The notes under the pieces: model-generated
Databases searched by the model: none
Seen by the model: the letters and a program-made list of their open reading frames with translations, nothing else
Told to the model about the DNA's origin: nothing
Program-made: the position numbers and the translations under genes
Shown here: positions 16,077-24,728 of the stretch, piece by piece
Numbering within the stretch: the stretch's first letter is position 1
Layout: each line of letters opens with the position of its first letter
Source: Verrucomicrobiota bacterium
Lineage (GTDB): Bacteria > Verrucomicrobiota > Verrucomicrobiia > Limisphaerales > AV2
Reading direction: 5' to 3'
Length of the DNA: 43,131 nucleotides
Assembly (NCBI GenBank): GCA_003218515.1
Contig: QHNT01000132.1
Span: 1 to 43,131 of the forward strand

Positions 16077-16820
16077 ATGCGGCCGCACTCGAATCGTTTC
16101 AATGCCTCAACATGGTTGGCGCTTTTCACGCTCGCTGTCGGCTCGCCGGCTATCGGCGAGCCGGCCAATCTTCCCACCGGCTACAAACTGCTGTATGACC
16201 AGAAATGCAACCAGGCGGCGGCGCTGAAGGATTTTGTCCTGACCGATCCAGGAGCCTGGCGGTTCAGCAAGGACGACAGCGGCCCGGCGTTGGAACTATT
16301 TCAGCAGAGCGATTACAGCCCCGCCGTCCGCTCCCCGCTGAACATCGCGCTCATAGCGGACAAAATCTTCGGCGATTTTATATTCGAAGCTGATCTGCTT
16401 TCCACGAAGGAGCCTTACCCGCACCAGGACATGTGTTTGTTCTTCGGCGTGCGGAACCCGACGCACTTCTATTACGTGCACCTGGCCGTCGCCGCCGATC
16501 CGCACGCGCACAATGTTTTCATCGTGAACAACCAGCCGCGCCTGGCGATCGCAAAACAGACAACCAAAGGCATTACCTGGGGCCTGAGCCAATGGCACCA
16601 CGTGAAGCTGGAACGGAAGTTCAGCGACGGCAGCATCAAGGTCTATTTCGACGACATGACCAAACCGATCATGACCGCCGAGGACAGGAATTTTGCCGCA
16701 GGCTATATCGGCTTCGGGTCATTCGACGACATCGGCAAAGTCCGCAACATCCGTGTTTGGGGGTCGTCAGTGGAAACGACGAAGACGCAGTTCTTCGCTC
16801 GGCCGGAGCCAGCGCGCTGA
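16077..16820 (+). CDS. exported DUF1080-like (concanavalin-like fold) protein
   Basis: A 247-residue protein with an N-terminal signal ('STWLALFTLAVGSPAIGEP'), followed by a beta-sandwich region with 'GAWRFSKDDSGPALELF', 'FIFEADLLSTKEPYPHQDMCLFFGVRNPTHFYYVHLA', 'WHHVKLERKFSDGSIKVYFDD' and 'GYIGFGSFDDIGKVRNIRVWG'. This is the pattern of LamG/DUF1080-type lectin-like domains, some of which are 3-keto-glycoside hydrolases. It follows the Gfo/Idh/MocA gene after a short gap made of TTGAATCGTT-type repeats, so it may share the transcript. A substrate cannot be named. The start at 16077 is the only good ATG before the signal peptide. Confidence 0.75.
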   Translation: MRPHSNRFNASTWLALFTLAVGSPAIGEPANLPTGYKLLYDQKCNQAAALKDFVLTDPGAWRFSKDDSGPALELFQQSDYSPAVRSPLNIALIADKIFGDFIFEADLLSTKEPYPHQDMCLFFGVRNPTHFYYVHLAVAADPHAHNVFIVNNQPRLAIAKQTTKGITWGLSQWHHVKLERKFSDGSIKVYFDDMTKPIMTAEDRNFAAGYIGFGSFDDIGKVRNIRVWGSSVETTKTQFFARPEPAR

Positions 16821-16841
16821 ATCGTTGAACTGTTAGAGTGA

Positions 16842-16939
16842 TTGCCAAAAGAAATTTCCGAAATGGTGGGCGACGACCTGCGGGTCGTCGCGGCAAGCCG
16901 GCAGGTTTGCCCCACCATTTCGGAAATTACTTTTGGCAA
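16842..16939 (+). repeat. 98-bp MITE-like palindromic element
   Basis: Terminal inverted repeats of 29 bp (16842-16870 against 16911-16939) differ at one position and read TTGCCAAAAG...GGTGGG. Inside lies a perfect smaller hairpin CGACGACC/GGTCGTCG (16871-16890). Direct TGA-rich words (ATCGTTGAACTGTT, ACCGTTGAATCG) flank it. It encodes nothing. The structure fits a small non-autonomous palindromic element between two convergent genes. Confidence 0.8.
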
Positions 16940-16996
16940 CCTGTATAAACCGTTGAATCGTGTTGCCGCAAGGTGACGTTTCAACGGGTTAAAGCC

Positions 16997-17422
16997 TCAC
17001 ATCCGCTTCTCGTCGGCGTCGATGAAATCGACAAACGTTTTGATGTCATCGCGATGGGTCAACCCCGCCTGCTCTTTGCGCAGCTTGAGGCGGGCCTGCA
17101 TTTCCGCGTCGTCGGGCCGCGGATGATTGAGCATGGACTCGGCGTGAGCGCGTTTGTCCGCGTCACTCTTCTTCACGTTCTTCAAGACCCAGTCCGCAAC
17201 CTGGCCGTCCGTGATCGTGCCTTTAACAACTTCGACAAATTGCTCGTGCGTGAGACCGGCGGCCTTCAGCCACCTTTCGTCGAAGCCCTTGCCCAGGTTC
17301 GGCTGATAATCCGGATGAAGTTTGCCCGCCAGGTGCAGGCGAATCTTGTCAATATAGCGCGGCAGGTGCGTCCAGCCGCACATCGTTTCACGCGGACTGC
17401 GAGGATAAATGAGGTCGCTCAT
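16997..17422 (-). CDS. DUF5069 domain protein
   Basis: A 141-residue soluble protein. The N-terminal 'YPRSPRETMCGWTHLPRYIDKIRLHLAGKL' is the DUF5069 signature. It is followed by 'GFDERWLKAAGLTHEQFVEVVKGTITDGQVADWV' and a Lys/Arg/Asp-rich C-terminus ending 'IKTFVDFIDADEKRM'. Function is unknown; the family is common in Verrucomicrobia, Planctomycetes and cyanobacteria. It is transcribed away from the lpd-like gene. Its start codon is immediately followed upstream by seven copies of an 8-bp repeat, leaving no room for a normal ribosome site in unique sequence, so repeat number may affect its expression. Confidence 0.85.
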   Translation of the reverse strand: MSDLIYPRSPRETMCGWTHLPRYIDKIRLHLAGKLHPDYQPNLGKGFDERWLKAAGLTHEQFVEVVKGTITDGQVADWVLKNVKKSDADKRAHAESMLNHPRPDDAEMQARLKLRKEQAGLTHRDDIKTFVDFIDADEKRM

Positions 17423-17478
17423 GAACCGTTGAACCGTTGAACCGTTGAACCGTTGAACCGTTGAACCGTTGAACCGTT
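17423..17478 (+). repeat. seven tandem copies of GAACCGTT
   Basis: The 8-bp unit GAACCGTT is repeated exactly seven times. It begins one base after the start codon of the leftward DUF5069 gene and lies about 85 bp before the rightward lpd-like gene. Related words (TTGAATCGTT) occur at 16040-16070 and 16951. A repeat of this kind in a shared upstream region is prone to copy-number change by slippage. Confidence 0.95.
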
Positions 17479-17562
17479 TGAATCGCCAAATGATTCAATG
17501 GCGCGGCGACAATTTCAATTTTGAAATTTGCATTTCTTCGCCGCGCTTCCATCTTCTCAAGC

Positions 17563-18987
17563 ATGAACGAATTCGATTTCGATGTTGCCGTCATTGGTGG
17601 CGGCAGCGGCGGTTACGCGGCGGCCCGCGCCGCGGCCGGCGCCGGCTTGGAAACGGTCGTCATCGAAGGCGGCAAGGAGGTCGGCGGACTTTGCATCCTG
17701 CGCGGCTGCATGCCCACCAAGGCGCTGCTCTACGCGGCCGATGTCATTCACCTGGCGCGACACGCGGAGACCTGGGGCATCCGCGCGAAAAACGTCGGGT
17801 TCCATTTCGCGCACGTCATGGCGCGAAAGAACGCCATGATCAAAGACTTCGCCAACGAGCGCGTCCAACAGCTCACGAGCGGCAAATTCAAATTTATTCG
17901 GGCAACGGCCCGGTTCACCGACCCGCACACCGTCGCGCTCAGCACCGGCGAAACGCTCACCGCCGAATATTTTATCATCAGCACGGGTTCCGTCGTCTCG
18001 GACCCTCCCCTGCCCTCGCTCCGGGAAGCCGGCTATCTCACCAGCGACGATGCGCTCAGGCTGGTCGAAGCGCCGAAGTCCTTGATTATTCTCGGCGGCG
18101 GCGCTGTGGCGGTCGAGTTCGCCCAGTTCTTCGCGCGCTTCGACACCCAGGTGACTTTGATTCAACGCGGCGAGCGCATCCTGCGCGATTTCGACACCGA
18201 CGCCGCGGCTGAACTGGAAAAGGTCTTTCGCCGCGAGGGCATAACCGTTTTCACGAAGACCAGGCTGCTCCGCGCGGGGCGCGAGGGCGATCGGAAAGCC
18301 GTCTCGTTCGAGCGCGACGGCAAAACAGAAATCGTGAGCGCGGACGAGATTCTGTTTGCGCTCGGTCGCGCGCCGAACACGTCGTCGTTGCAGTTGGAAA
18401 GAGCAGGCGTGAAAACCGAACGCGACCGTATCGTCACCAACGCGCGGATGCAAACCGGCGCGCCGCACATTTACGCCGCCGGCGATTGCGCCGGTCCGCA
18501 CGAGATCGTGCACATCGCGATTCAGCAGGGCGAAATCGCCGCGCACAACATCGCGCATCCGGACCGGCCGCGCGACATGGACTATCGTTTGCTCGCGCGC
18601 GTCGTGTTCACCGACCCGCAGATTGGCACGGTAGGATTGACGGAAAAGGAAGCGAAAGCGAAGAATATTCCTTACCTTGAGGCCAGTTATCCATTCAGCG
18701 ATCATGGCAAATCGCTGATCATGGACGCCAGGGACGGCTTTGTGAAACTGCTGGCAAATCCGGACACTGGCGAAATTCTCGGCGGTTGTTGCGTCGGCCC
18801 GATGGGAGGTGAACTGATCCACGAAATCATCGCAGCGATGGCCAGGCGAATGACCGTTCACGAACTGACTGCCACGCCGCATTATCATCCGACCCTTGCG
18901 GAAATCTGGACTTACCCGGCGGAAGAGTTGGCGGACCAGATCAAACTGCAGTCCTCTGTATCAGACAACCGAACTGGCGGCGTTTGA
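17563..18987 (+). CDS. dihydrolipoamide dehydrogenase-like pyridine nucleotide-disulfide oxidoreductase
   Basis: A 474-residue class I flavoprotein disulfide reductase. Motifs: FAD-binding GGGSGG (12-17); redox-active disulfide in GGLCILRGCMPTK (Cys44, Cys49); NAD-binding 'IILGGGAVAVEFAQFFARF'; second FAD motif 'PHIYAAGDCAG'; C-terminal dimer domain with the catalytic HxHPTLxE ('HYHPTLAEIW'). It would transfer electrons between NAD(P)H and a dithiol substrate. No E2 or lipoate gene is nearby, and the protein lacks the C-terminal Cys pair of mercuric reductase, so the exact substrate is unclear; lpd is the nearest guess. The ATG at 17563 gives the standard N-terminus. Confidence 0.88.
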   Translation: MNEFDFDVAVIGGGSGGYAAARAAAGAGLETVVIEGGKEVGGLCILRGCMPTKALLYAADVIHLARHAETWGIRAKNVGFHFAHVMARKNAMIKDFANERVQQLTSGKFKFIRATARFTDPHTVALSTGETLTAEYFIISTGSVVSDPPLPSLREAGYLTSDDALRLVEAPKSLIILGGGAVAVEFAQFFARFDTQVTLIQRGERILRDFDTDAAAELEKVFRREGITVFTKTRLLRAGREGDRKAVSFERDGKTEIVSADEILFALGRAPNTSSLQLERAGVKTERDRIVTNARMQTGAPHIYAAGDCAGPHEIVHIAIQQGEIAAHNIAHPDRPRDMDYRLLARVVFTDPQIGTVGLTEKEAKAKNIPYLEASYPFSDHGKSLIMDARDGFVKLLANPDTGEILGGCCVGPMGGELIHEIIAAMARRMTVHELTATPHYHPTLAEIWTYPAEELADQIKLQSSVSDNRTGGV

Positions 18988-19011
18988 CGGAGACGCTCGA
19001 CAACCCATGAA

Positions 19012-19096
19012 CCATGAACCGCCGCCCCCTCACCTCTTCCCTCTCCCCATCCGATGGGGAGAGGGTGGCCGGAGGTCGGTGAGGGGTGGTTCATGG
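19012..19096 (+). repeat. 85-bp imperfect inverted repeat
   Basis: Arms start CCATGAACC and end GGTTCATGG, with CCCTCTCCCC/GGGGAGAGGG at the loop. This is a larger member of the same C-rich hairpin family as at 10926 and 11911. It lies downstream of the lpd-like gene. Confidence 0.7.
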
Positions 19097-19151
19097 TCCC
19101 AATGCGTGCGCAAAAGCGAAAGGAGGCTTTCCATGAACCGCGTCTCCACCG

Positions 19152-19189
19152 GGACAATTGCTTGTTGCAGGTGCAACACAGAATTGTCC
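19152..19189 (+). other. two-stem hairpin of unknown role
   Basis: An outer stem GGACAATT/AATTGTCC (19152-19159, 19182-19189) encloses an inner stem TGTTGCA/TGCAACA (19163-19178). It lies 50 bp before the DUF3142 gene and could be a structured leader or another palindromic repeat. Confidence 0.4.
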
Positions 19190-19239
19190 TGGCCAGTTCA
19201 TGGTTCAGATGCGCGATTGTGAGGTCGTGGAAGCTACCC

Positions 19240-20499
19240 ATGAAGCGCCAAATTTTCCCGATCCTTGGTTATCAGGCGCTCACTTTTGTTTTCGCAACGG
19301 ATCAGCCGCCAAAAACCAACGAACCGCTGAAGCAGGAAGTTTACGTCTGGCAACGGACCTGGAATGAACCCGTCCGCGAAAGCATCGCGCGTCACGCTTC
19401 CCAATTCACTCGACTGGTTGCACTGGGCGCCGAAATCACGTGCAAGCCGACGCGGCGTCAGGTCGTTCGGGTTGCCATCGATTACACGATGCTGTGCGCA
19501 TCGAAGCGTCCGATCGGTCTGGCTTTGCGAATCGGGACTTATCCCGGCCCGTTCGAGAGCGAAGACGAAGCAGCGATGGTAGTGGTTGAACAAGCTTTGT
19601 CACTCATCGCGGAAGCCAGGGCAAATCAACTTCAGCCGAGCGAACTGCAAATCGACTTCGATTGCGCGGAGTCGAAGCTGGACGGTTACCGTGTCTGGAT
19701 CGAAGCCATCCGCCGTAAAGTCGCGCCCACGCCAGTGACCATCACCGCGTTGCCGACCTGGCTGAATCGGACTTCGTTCAAGCGTCTCATCACGGCCGCC
19801 GACGGCTACGTACTCCAGGTCCATTCATTCGAGCGGCCCAAAGACGCGGAGACGCCGTTCGCTTTGTGCGACCCAGCGGTTGCGCAGCGCGCCGTCGAAC
19901 GCGCCGGACAACTCGGCGTGCCGTTTCGCGTCGCGTTGCCCACCTATGGCTACGTGACAGCGTTTGACCGGGACGGTCGTTTTGTTGGTCTGTCGGCGGA
20001 AGGCCCATCGAAGAGTTGGCCGGAAGGCGTCCGGCTGCGCGAAGTGCGCGCCGACCCCGTCGCGCTTGCCAGGCTCGTTCAATCCTGGACGACCGACCAT
20101 CCCGCGTCCCTCGCGGGAATCATCTGGTATCGTCTGCCGATTTCGGAGGATTTTTTGAACTGGCGATGGCCCACGTTGTCTGCTGTGATGGCCGGACGCG
20201 GACCCCGTGAGAGCTTGCGCGTGGAAACGCACCGGCCTCAGACGGCGTTGATTGAAGTCAGCCTCGTGAATGACGGAGATGCCGATTGTTCTTCATTTCC
20301 GGTCATCGCAGCGCGCTGGGAGAACGCGCGGCTCGTGGCGGGGGATGGTTTGCGCGGGTTTGAACTGCTGGAGACCGGACCGACCGCCGCGCAGTTCCGA
20401 AGGAAATCCGATCATGACCGGCTTTCGCCCGGGGAACGCTGGAAGATTGGCTGGCTACGGCTTGACAAAGACGCGGAGGCGCAGGTTGAAATCAAATAG
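19240..20499 (+). CDS. DUF3142-type protein
   Basis: A 419-residue protein. The middle part carries 'LQIDFDCAESKLDGYRVWIEAIRRKV', 'VTITALPTWLN' and 'VPFRVALPTYGYVTAFDRDGRFVGLSAE', followed by 'IIWYRLPISEDFLNWRWPTLSAVM'. This is the TIM-barrel-like DUF3142 pattern, with a DFDC acidic pair resembling a glycoside hydrolase active site. No activity is proven for the family. The N-terminus 'MKRQIFPILGYQALTFVFA' is weakly hydrophobic, so export is plausible. The next gene starts inside its last codons (TTG at 20486), so the two are probably made together. The start at 19240 is chosen because upstream sequence is repeat-derived. Confidence 0.7.
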   Translation: MKRQIFPILGYQALTFVFATDQPPKTNEPLKQEVYVWQRTWNEPVRESIARHASQFTRLVALGAEITCKPTRRQVVRVAIDYTMLCASKRPIGLALRIGTYPGPFESEDEAAMVVVEQALSLIAEARANQLQPSELQIDFDCAESKLDGYRVWIEAIRRKVAPTPVTITALPTWLNRTSFKRLITAADGYVLQVHSFERPKDAETPFALCDPAVAQRAVERAGQLGVPFRVALPTYGYVTAFDRDGRFVGLSAEGPSKSWPEGVRLREVRADPVALARLVQSWTTDHPASLAGIIWYRLPISEDFLNWRWPTLSAVMAGRGPRESLRVETHRPQTALIEVSLVNDGDADCSSFPVIAARWENARLVAGDGLRGFELLETGPTAAQFRRKSDHDRLSPGERWKIGWLRLDKDAEAQVEIK

Positions 20500-22735
20500 A
20501 ATCTGGTCGTTCGCACTGACAGGTTGGCTCGGCTCGGCGTCGTTGTTCGCCTGCGGCCCGGACTTTCCCAACACGCTGCTTGATGGCGGCGACGGCGCGG
20601 TGCTCACGGCGCCGGTAGCCGACTTCTATCGCGAGTTGCAGCGAATGAAACTGCCTCTGCCCGCGTTTCAAGCTCTGCCCGCGACAGACGGTCCCGGCGT
20701 TCAAAGCATCGAAGCTGACCTGGCCGATCTGAATGTCGCTCTGAGGAAAGCCAACACCCCGGCGCAGGAGCGCGAAGGGATTTTGCAGCAACACCGTGCC
20801 GAACGGGAAAAACTTCGGCAATATCAGGAAGCGCTGGATGACTGGCGCGGCCGCCAACAGTGGGCGTCGGATGCAGACAAAGTGAAAGACCGTCGTCCCG
20901 TTCTGGGCGATGTATTGGTAACGGAAGGTTTGCCTGGAGAATTTGCCGACTACTTTCGCGGCCTCATCGCTTATCATCGCGGTAACAACCTGGAAGCCCG
21001 TCGGGCGTGGGAGACATTGCTTGACCGGCCCAAGGAGCAACGCCATTTCCGCTCGGCCTGGGCGGCCTACATGCTCGGACGATTGTGCGGCGATGCTGAA
21101 CCGGAGAAGGCGATTGAGCATTTCCGTCAGACCAGGCAACTGGTCAAACAAGGCTTTGCTGACCGGCTGGGTTTGGCCGCGGCCAGCCTCGGCTGGGAAG
21201 CGCGGGCAAACCTGCGATTGAACCGGTTTGAAGCGGCGATTGAACTTTATTTGCAGCAACTCGCCTCCGGCGACGAGACTGCGGCGCGTTCGTTGCGACA
21301 CGTGGCGTCGTCGGTCTTGGAGTCGGACGCCGACGTCCTCCGCTCGCTCGCGGCCAATCCGCGCACTCGACACGCCGTTAGCGCCTGTGTCATCTCGCGA
21401 CGCTGGGCGCACTCGGGCAGCGGCGCGGTCATGCTTTGGCTCGAAGCCGTCGAAGCCGCGGGAGTTCGCGATGTGGAATCGGCGGAGCAACTTGCTTTGG
21501 CGGCTTATCAGGCAGGCGAAATGGAAATCGCGCAGCGCTGGATAAGCCGCTCCCGCGACACGCCAGTGGCCCAGTGGCTGCAGGCGAAATTGTTGTTGCG
21601 CGCCGGCAAGGTGGACCAGGCAGCCAGGCTGCTGGCGAAGGTGTCGAACCTCTTCCCGATCGAATCGGAAGGCGCGCGGACGGGAACGAACGGAGAACTC
21701 AAAGACAGCCTTTACGCGGCGATGTACGCTTATTCCGGGACTGGAGAAATCGACGCCGCTCACCGGGTTCTGGGCGAACTGGGCGTCTTGCGCCTGGCGC
21801 GCCGCGAATACACCGAAGCGCTCGACGCGTTGCTCCGTTCCGGCTTCTGGACGGACGCCGCTTACGTGGCAGAACGCGTCCTCAACCCGGCTGAACTCAA
21901 AAGCTACGTGGACCGGAATTGGCCCGGAGGCCAGTCCGACGACGGGAAGGCGGCGGTTGCAGCGGAGCATGAAGAGCGCTCGGATAACCCGTTTTCCTCC
22001 GCGCACATTCACACGGAAATCCGGTATTTGCTGGCGCGACGTTTGGTCCGGCTCAGCCGCTGCCACGAAGCGCGTGAGTATTTCCCCGCGATGTGGCAGG
22101 CGAAGTTCGACGAACTCGTAAAGTCATTGAGCACCGGCGAAAGCGAAAACCTGCTCGCTGAACGGCGTGCTGCCGGATTTTTTGAAGCTGCAAAGATTGT
22201 GCGGCATGACGGCATGGAATTGATGGGCACGGAAGTGCAGCCGGACTGGCACCTTTACCGCGGCAACTTCGATTTGGGCTCAATCGGCGCACGGCGCGCA
22301 ACGAACGAAACTGCCAACGCGCTCTTCGCGAGCGAAGACGAGGTGCGCCGCACCGACCGGCATCGGGCCGACCCGGAAGCGCGTTTTCACTACCGCTATC
22401 AAGCGGCATTCCTCGCCTTGGACGCGGCCAGACTTTTGCCGGACAACGCGGACGAAACCGCGCGCATCCTCTGCACCGCCGGCTCATGGCTCAAAGAGCG
22501 CGACCCGCAAACCGCCGACCTGTTCTATAAAGCGCTTGTCCGTCGCTGTCGCAAAACCGCCATCGGCGCGGAAGCCGATCGCAAACGTTGGTTCCCGAAG
22601 CTGGATGAAAACGGGAATCTCGTGCCTTCGGTCAGGCCCTCGCAAACAACCGAGCTGACTCCAAATCAACCGGCCGACGAAGCATCACAGCCGGTCAAGG
22701 GAACGCCGGCTGAAGAACCGGCAAATCAGAATTGA
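20486..22735 (+). CDS. large helical-repeat lipoprotein paired with DUF3142
   Basis: About 749 residues from a TTG at 20486, which gives a lipoprotein signal 'IWSFALTGWLGSASLFAC' directly before the motif GPDFPNTLL. Starting at any upstream ATG would place that signal internally. The body is mostly alpha-helical with TPR/Sel1-like character ('FRGLIAYHRGNNLEARRAWETLL', 'WAAYMLGRLCGDAEPEKAIEHFRQTRQLV', 'ANLRLNRFEAAIELYLQQLASGDE'). A Pro/Asn/Glu-rich C-terminal tail follows. The C-GPDFPN opening with helical repeats recurs in outer-membrane-associated proteins of Bacteroidetes and Verrucomicrobia (from memory). The overlap with the DUF3142 gene suggests they form one functional pair, perhaps at the outer membrane. 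Function unknown. Confidence 0.75.
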   Translation: MKSNRIWSFALTGWLGSASLFACGPDFPNTLLDGGDGAVLTAPVADFYRELQRMKLPLPAFQALPATDGPGVQSIEADLADLNVALRKANTPAQEREGILQQHRAEREKLRQYQEALDDWRGRQQWASDADKVKDRRPVLGDVLVTEGLPGEFADYFRGLIAYHRGNNLEARRAWETLLDRPKEQRHFRSAWAAYMLGRLCGDAEPEKAIEHFRQTRQLVKQGFADRLGLAAASLGWEARANLRLNRFEAAIELYLQQLASGDETAARSLRHVASSVLESDADVLRSLAANPRTRHAVSACVISRRWAHSGSGAVMLWLEAVEAAGVRDVESAEQLALAAYQAGEMEIAQRWISRSRDTPVAQWLQAKLLLRAGKVDQAARLLAKVSNLFPIESEGARTGTNGELKDSLYAAMYAYSGTGEIDAAHRVLGELGVLRLARREYTEALDALLRSGFWTDAAYVAERVLNPAELKSYVDRNWPGGQSDDGKAAVAAEHEERSDNPFSSAHIHTEIRYLLARRLVRLSRCHEAREYFPAMWQAKFDELVKSLSTGESENLLAERRAAGFFEAAKIVRHDGMELMGTEVQPDWHLYRGNFDLGSIGARRATNETANALFASEDEVRRTDRHRADPEARFHYRYQAAFLALDAARLLPDNADETARILCTAGSWLKERDPQTADLFYKALVRRCRKTAIGAEADRKRWFPKLDENGNLVPSVRPSQTTELTPNQPADEASQPVKGTPAEEPANQN

Positions 22736-22741
22736 ACAGGG

Positions 22742-23884
22742 TTACGCCAGCTTGACCGCTTTGCCGGTTTTGATCGATTCGTAAACCGACATCAAAATCC
22801 GAATGTCGCGCAGGCCTTCTTCGCCCGGCACTTTGCTCGGTGTGTCGTTGAAGATGCACTGGGCGAAGTCGTCCATCTCGGTGGCGAACTGGTCAACTTC
22901 GGGTTCGTTGATTTCCTTGCCGTCGCTGCGCCGGCCGCGGAGCCCGCCGTAACTGTAAGCCGGATCAAGCCCGAACCAGCCTTTTTCGGCGTAGGCGGTG
23001 TAACGGTTGATGCCATTGACCAGATACGTCGTGCTGCAATAGGCCAGCACCCCGTTCGGGAACTTCAATTGCCAGACGATCGTCTCGTCCACTTCCTTGA
23101 ACTTGACGGAGTCGGTCTTCGTTTCCATCGCGGATACCATGATTGGTTCCTCGCCGCTGATGTAGCGCGCGGCTTGCAGCGCGTAAATGCCGACGTCCAT
23201 CAGCGCGCCGCCGCCCGCCAGCGCGCGTTTGAGCCGCCACTGGGTGGGGTCGCCGATGCGAAAGCCGAACCCCGCCTCGATGAGCTTGATGTCGCCAAAG
23301 ACCTTTTCGCGCGCCAAGCGCATGCACTCAAGATGGTGCGGTTCGAACTGGCAGCGATAACCCACGGCAAGCTTGCGGCCCGCCGCCTTGCACGCAGCGA
23401 TCATGTCCTCGCATTTCCTGACTGAGACTTCCATCGGCTTCTCGCTGAGCACGTGTTTGCCCGCCTTCGCCGCTTCAATCGTGTGCTCAGCATGCAGCGC
23501 GTTGGGCGTGACGACATAGACGACGTCGATGTCCGGGTTCTCGACGAGCCGGTGCATCGTATCGTAGTTGTAGATGTTCTTGACCGGGATGTTGTACTGC
23601 CCCTTCCACTTTTCAGCTTTGGCGGGTGTGCCGGTAACAATTCCAACCAGACGACAGTATTTTGTCTTCTGGAGCGCGGGCGCGATCTGGTTCGTGCTCA
23701 GGCTGCCTAGCCCGCACAGAGCGAAGTTGAGTTTTTTGTCCGGGTCAGCGGCGCGCGCGATCGAAGTGGCCATGCGGGATATCGTAGCCCCTGCAGCGAC
23801 GCTCGCAACACCAAGCGACGCATCGCGCAGGAATCGACGGCGCGAACGTTCGCCTGTCGGTTGGAGGCTATCTTCCGAATTCAT
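22742..23884 (-). CDS. Tat-exported Gfo/Idh/MocA-family oxidoreductase
   Basis: A 380-residue protein with a twin-arginine signal ('RSRRRFLRDASLGVASVAAG', residues 13-32), Rossmann motif 'FALCGLGSLS', 'YVVTPNALHAEHTIEAAKAGKHVLSEKPMEV' with the conserved EKP, and 'GYRCQFEPHH' plus 'GGALMDVGIYALQAARY' in the catalytic domain. This is the glucose-fructose-oxidoreductase-like subgroup, periplasmic with tightly bound NADP in studied members. It ends six bases from the convergent lipoprotein gene. It likely oxidises or reduces sugars in the periplasm; a specific substrate cannot be named. Confidence 0.9.
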   Translation of the reverse strand: MNSEDSLQPTGERSRRRFLRDASLGVASVAAGATISRMATSIARAADPDKKLNFALCGLGSLSTNQIAPALQKTKYCRLVGIVTGTPAKAEKWKGQYNIPVKNIYNYDTMHRLVENPDIDVVYVVTPNALHAEHTIEAAKAGKHVLSEKPMEVSVRKCEDMIAACKAAGRKLAVGYRCQFEPHHLECMRLAREKVFGDIKLIEAGFGFRIGDPTQWRLKRALAGGGALMDVGIYALQAARYISGEEPIMVSAMETKTDSVKFKEVDETIVWQLKFPNGVLAYCSTTYLVNGINRYTAYAEKGWFGLDPAYSYGGLRGRRSDGKEINEPEVDQFATEMDDFAQCIFNDTPSKVPGEEGLRDIRILMSVYESIKTGKAVKLA

Positions 23885-23966
23885 GTCTTTTTGCGCGTGA
23901 ATGACCGCGCATCGGCGCCAAATTTTTCCATTCGCGAGAATTCGCGTTGATTCGCGGATCGAAATT

Positions 23967-24728
23967 TCATTTCGTCGGCGAATAATCCGTCGGCGTCATG
24001 AAGACGGATTTCACGCCATCGGGAACCGTGAGTGAGCCGCCTGCTTTTTCTTCGGATGCTTTCTTCGCGGCGACCCACGCCGGGTCCTCGCGAAACGCTT
24101 TCCATGACGTGTCGGACGCTTCCTTGCTCTTATGCGCAAGGATGTAAACGAGCGTGTTGTTGGCGTCCTTTTCGTTGGGCCTAAGGTTCCAGTAGGCCAC
24201 GTTCGCCATGCCGTGCTTCTCGAAGAGTCTGCAGGTGTGCTCGCGAAAACGAGCGTTGAGATTTTCAAGGTGATCCGGCGTGGCGGTGTAAGTGCGAAGT
24301 TCAAACACCCTCGCTTCACCGGACTTCGCGGGTTTGATCTCGGGGGAATAATCGGTCGCCGTCATGAAGCGGCGCTCCACTTTGGTGACGAGCCTACCGT
24401 TCGCTTCGGACTCTTTTGCGACCTTTTGCCACTCGGCATCCGCGCCGAACTCTTTCCAGGCCTTGTCCGCCGTTTCACGGCTCGCGTGCTCCAGCACGTA
24501 AATCAGTTTGTTGTCCGGATTGTCGATCGGCATCCAGTAGCCGATGTTCTTCATGCCGTGCTTTTCAAAAATCTGCATCGTGTGATTGCGGAAGCGCGCA
24601 TTGAGCGCGTCCAGTTTGCCAGGCGCGGCGTAATACGTGCGCAATTCGTAGCAACGCGTGTCGGCCGCGCGAACCAAGGCGATGCTGGCGAACGAGGCAG
24701 CGACGAAGAGAAGGGACAAGGTTTTCAT
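23967..24728 (-). CDS. exported two-domain NIPSNAP protein
   Basis: A 253-residue protein with a signal peptide ('LSLLFVAASFASIALVRA') and two NIPSNAP ferredoxin-like domains. Domain 1 contains 'RCYELRTYYAAPGKLDALNARFRNHTMQIFEKHGMKNIGYW', domain 2 'RVFELRTYTATPDHLENLNARF'. The two halves are clearly homologous. NIPSNAP domains bind small ligands or act as dimeric beta-barrels; no enzyme activity is known for the exported bacterial forms. It lies upstream of, and in the same direction as, the Tat oxidoreductase, with an 82-bp gap made partly of ATTCGCG-type repeats. Confidence 0.9.
   Translation of the reverse strand: MKTLSLLFVAASFASIALVRAADTRCYELRTYYAAPGKLDALNARFRNHTMQIFEKHGMKNIGYWMPIDNPDNKLIYVLEHASRETADKAWKEFGADAEWQKVAKESEANGRLVTKVERRFMTATDYSPEIKPAKSGEARVFELRTYTATPDHLENLNARFREHTCRLFEKHGMANVAYWNLRPNEKDANNTLVYILAHKSKEASDTSWKAFREDPAWVAAKKASEEKAGGSLTVPDGVKSVFMTPTDYSPTK

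Noticed and set aside
17423-17478. Possible CRISPR-like array
   Set aside because: The units are 8 bp and directly adjacent with no spacers; it is a simple tandem repeat.
17563-18987. Mercuric reductase
   Set aside because: The active-site Cys pair is common to the whole superfamily; the C-terminal Cys pair and N-terminal metal-binding domain of mercuric reductase are absent and there are no mer genes nearby.
20492-22066. 524-codon reverse-strand frame
   Set aside because: Shadow of the helical lipoprotein gene, no motif.
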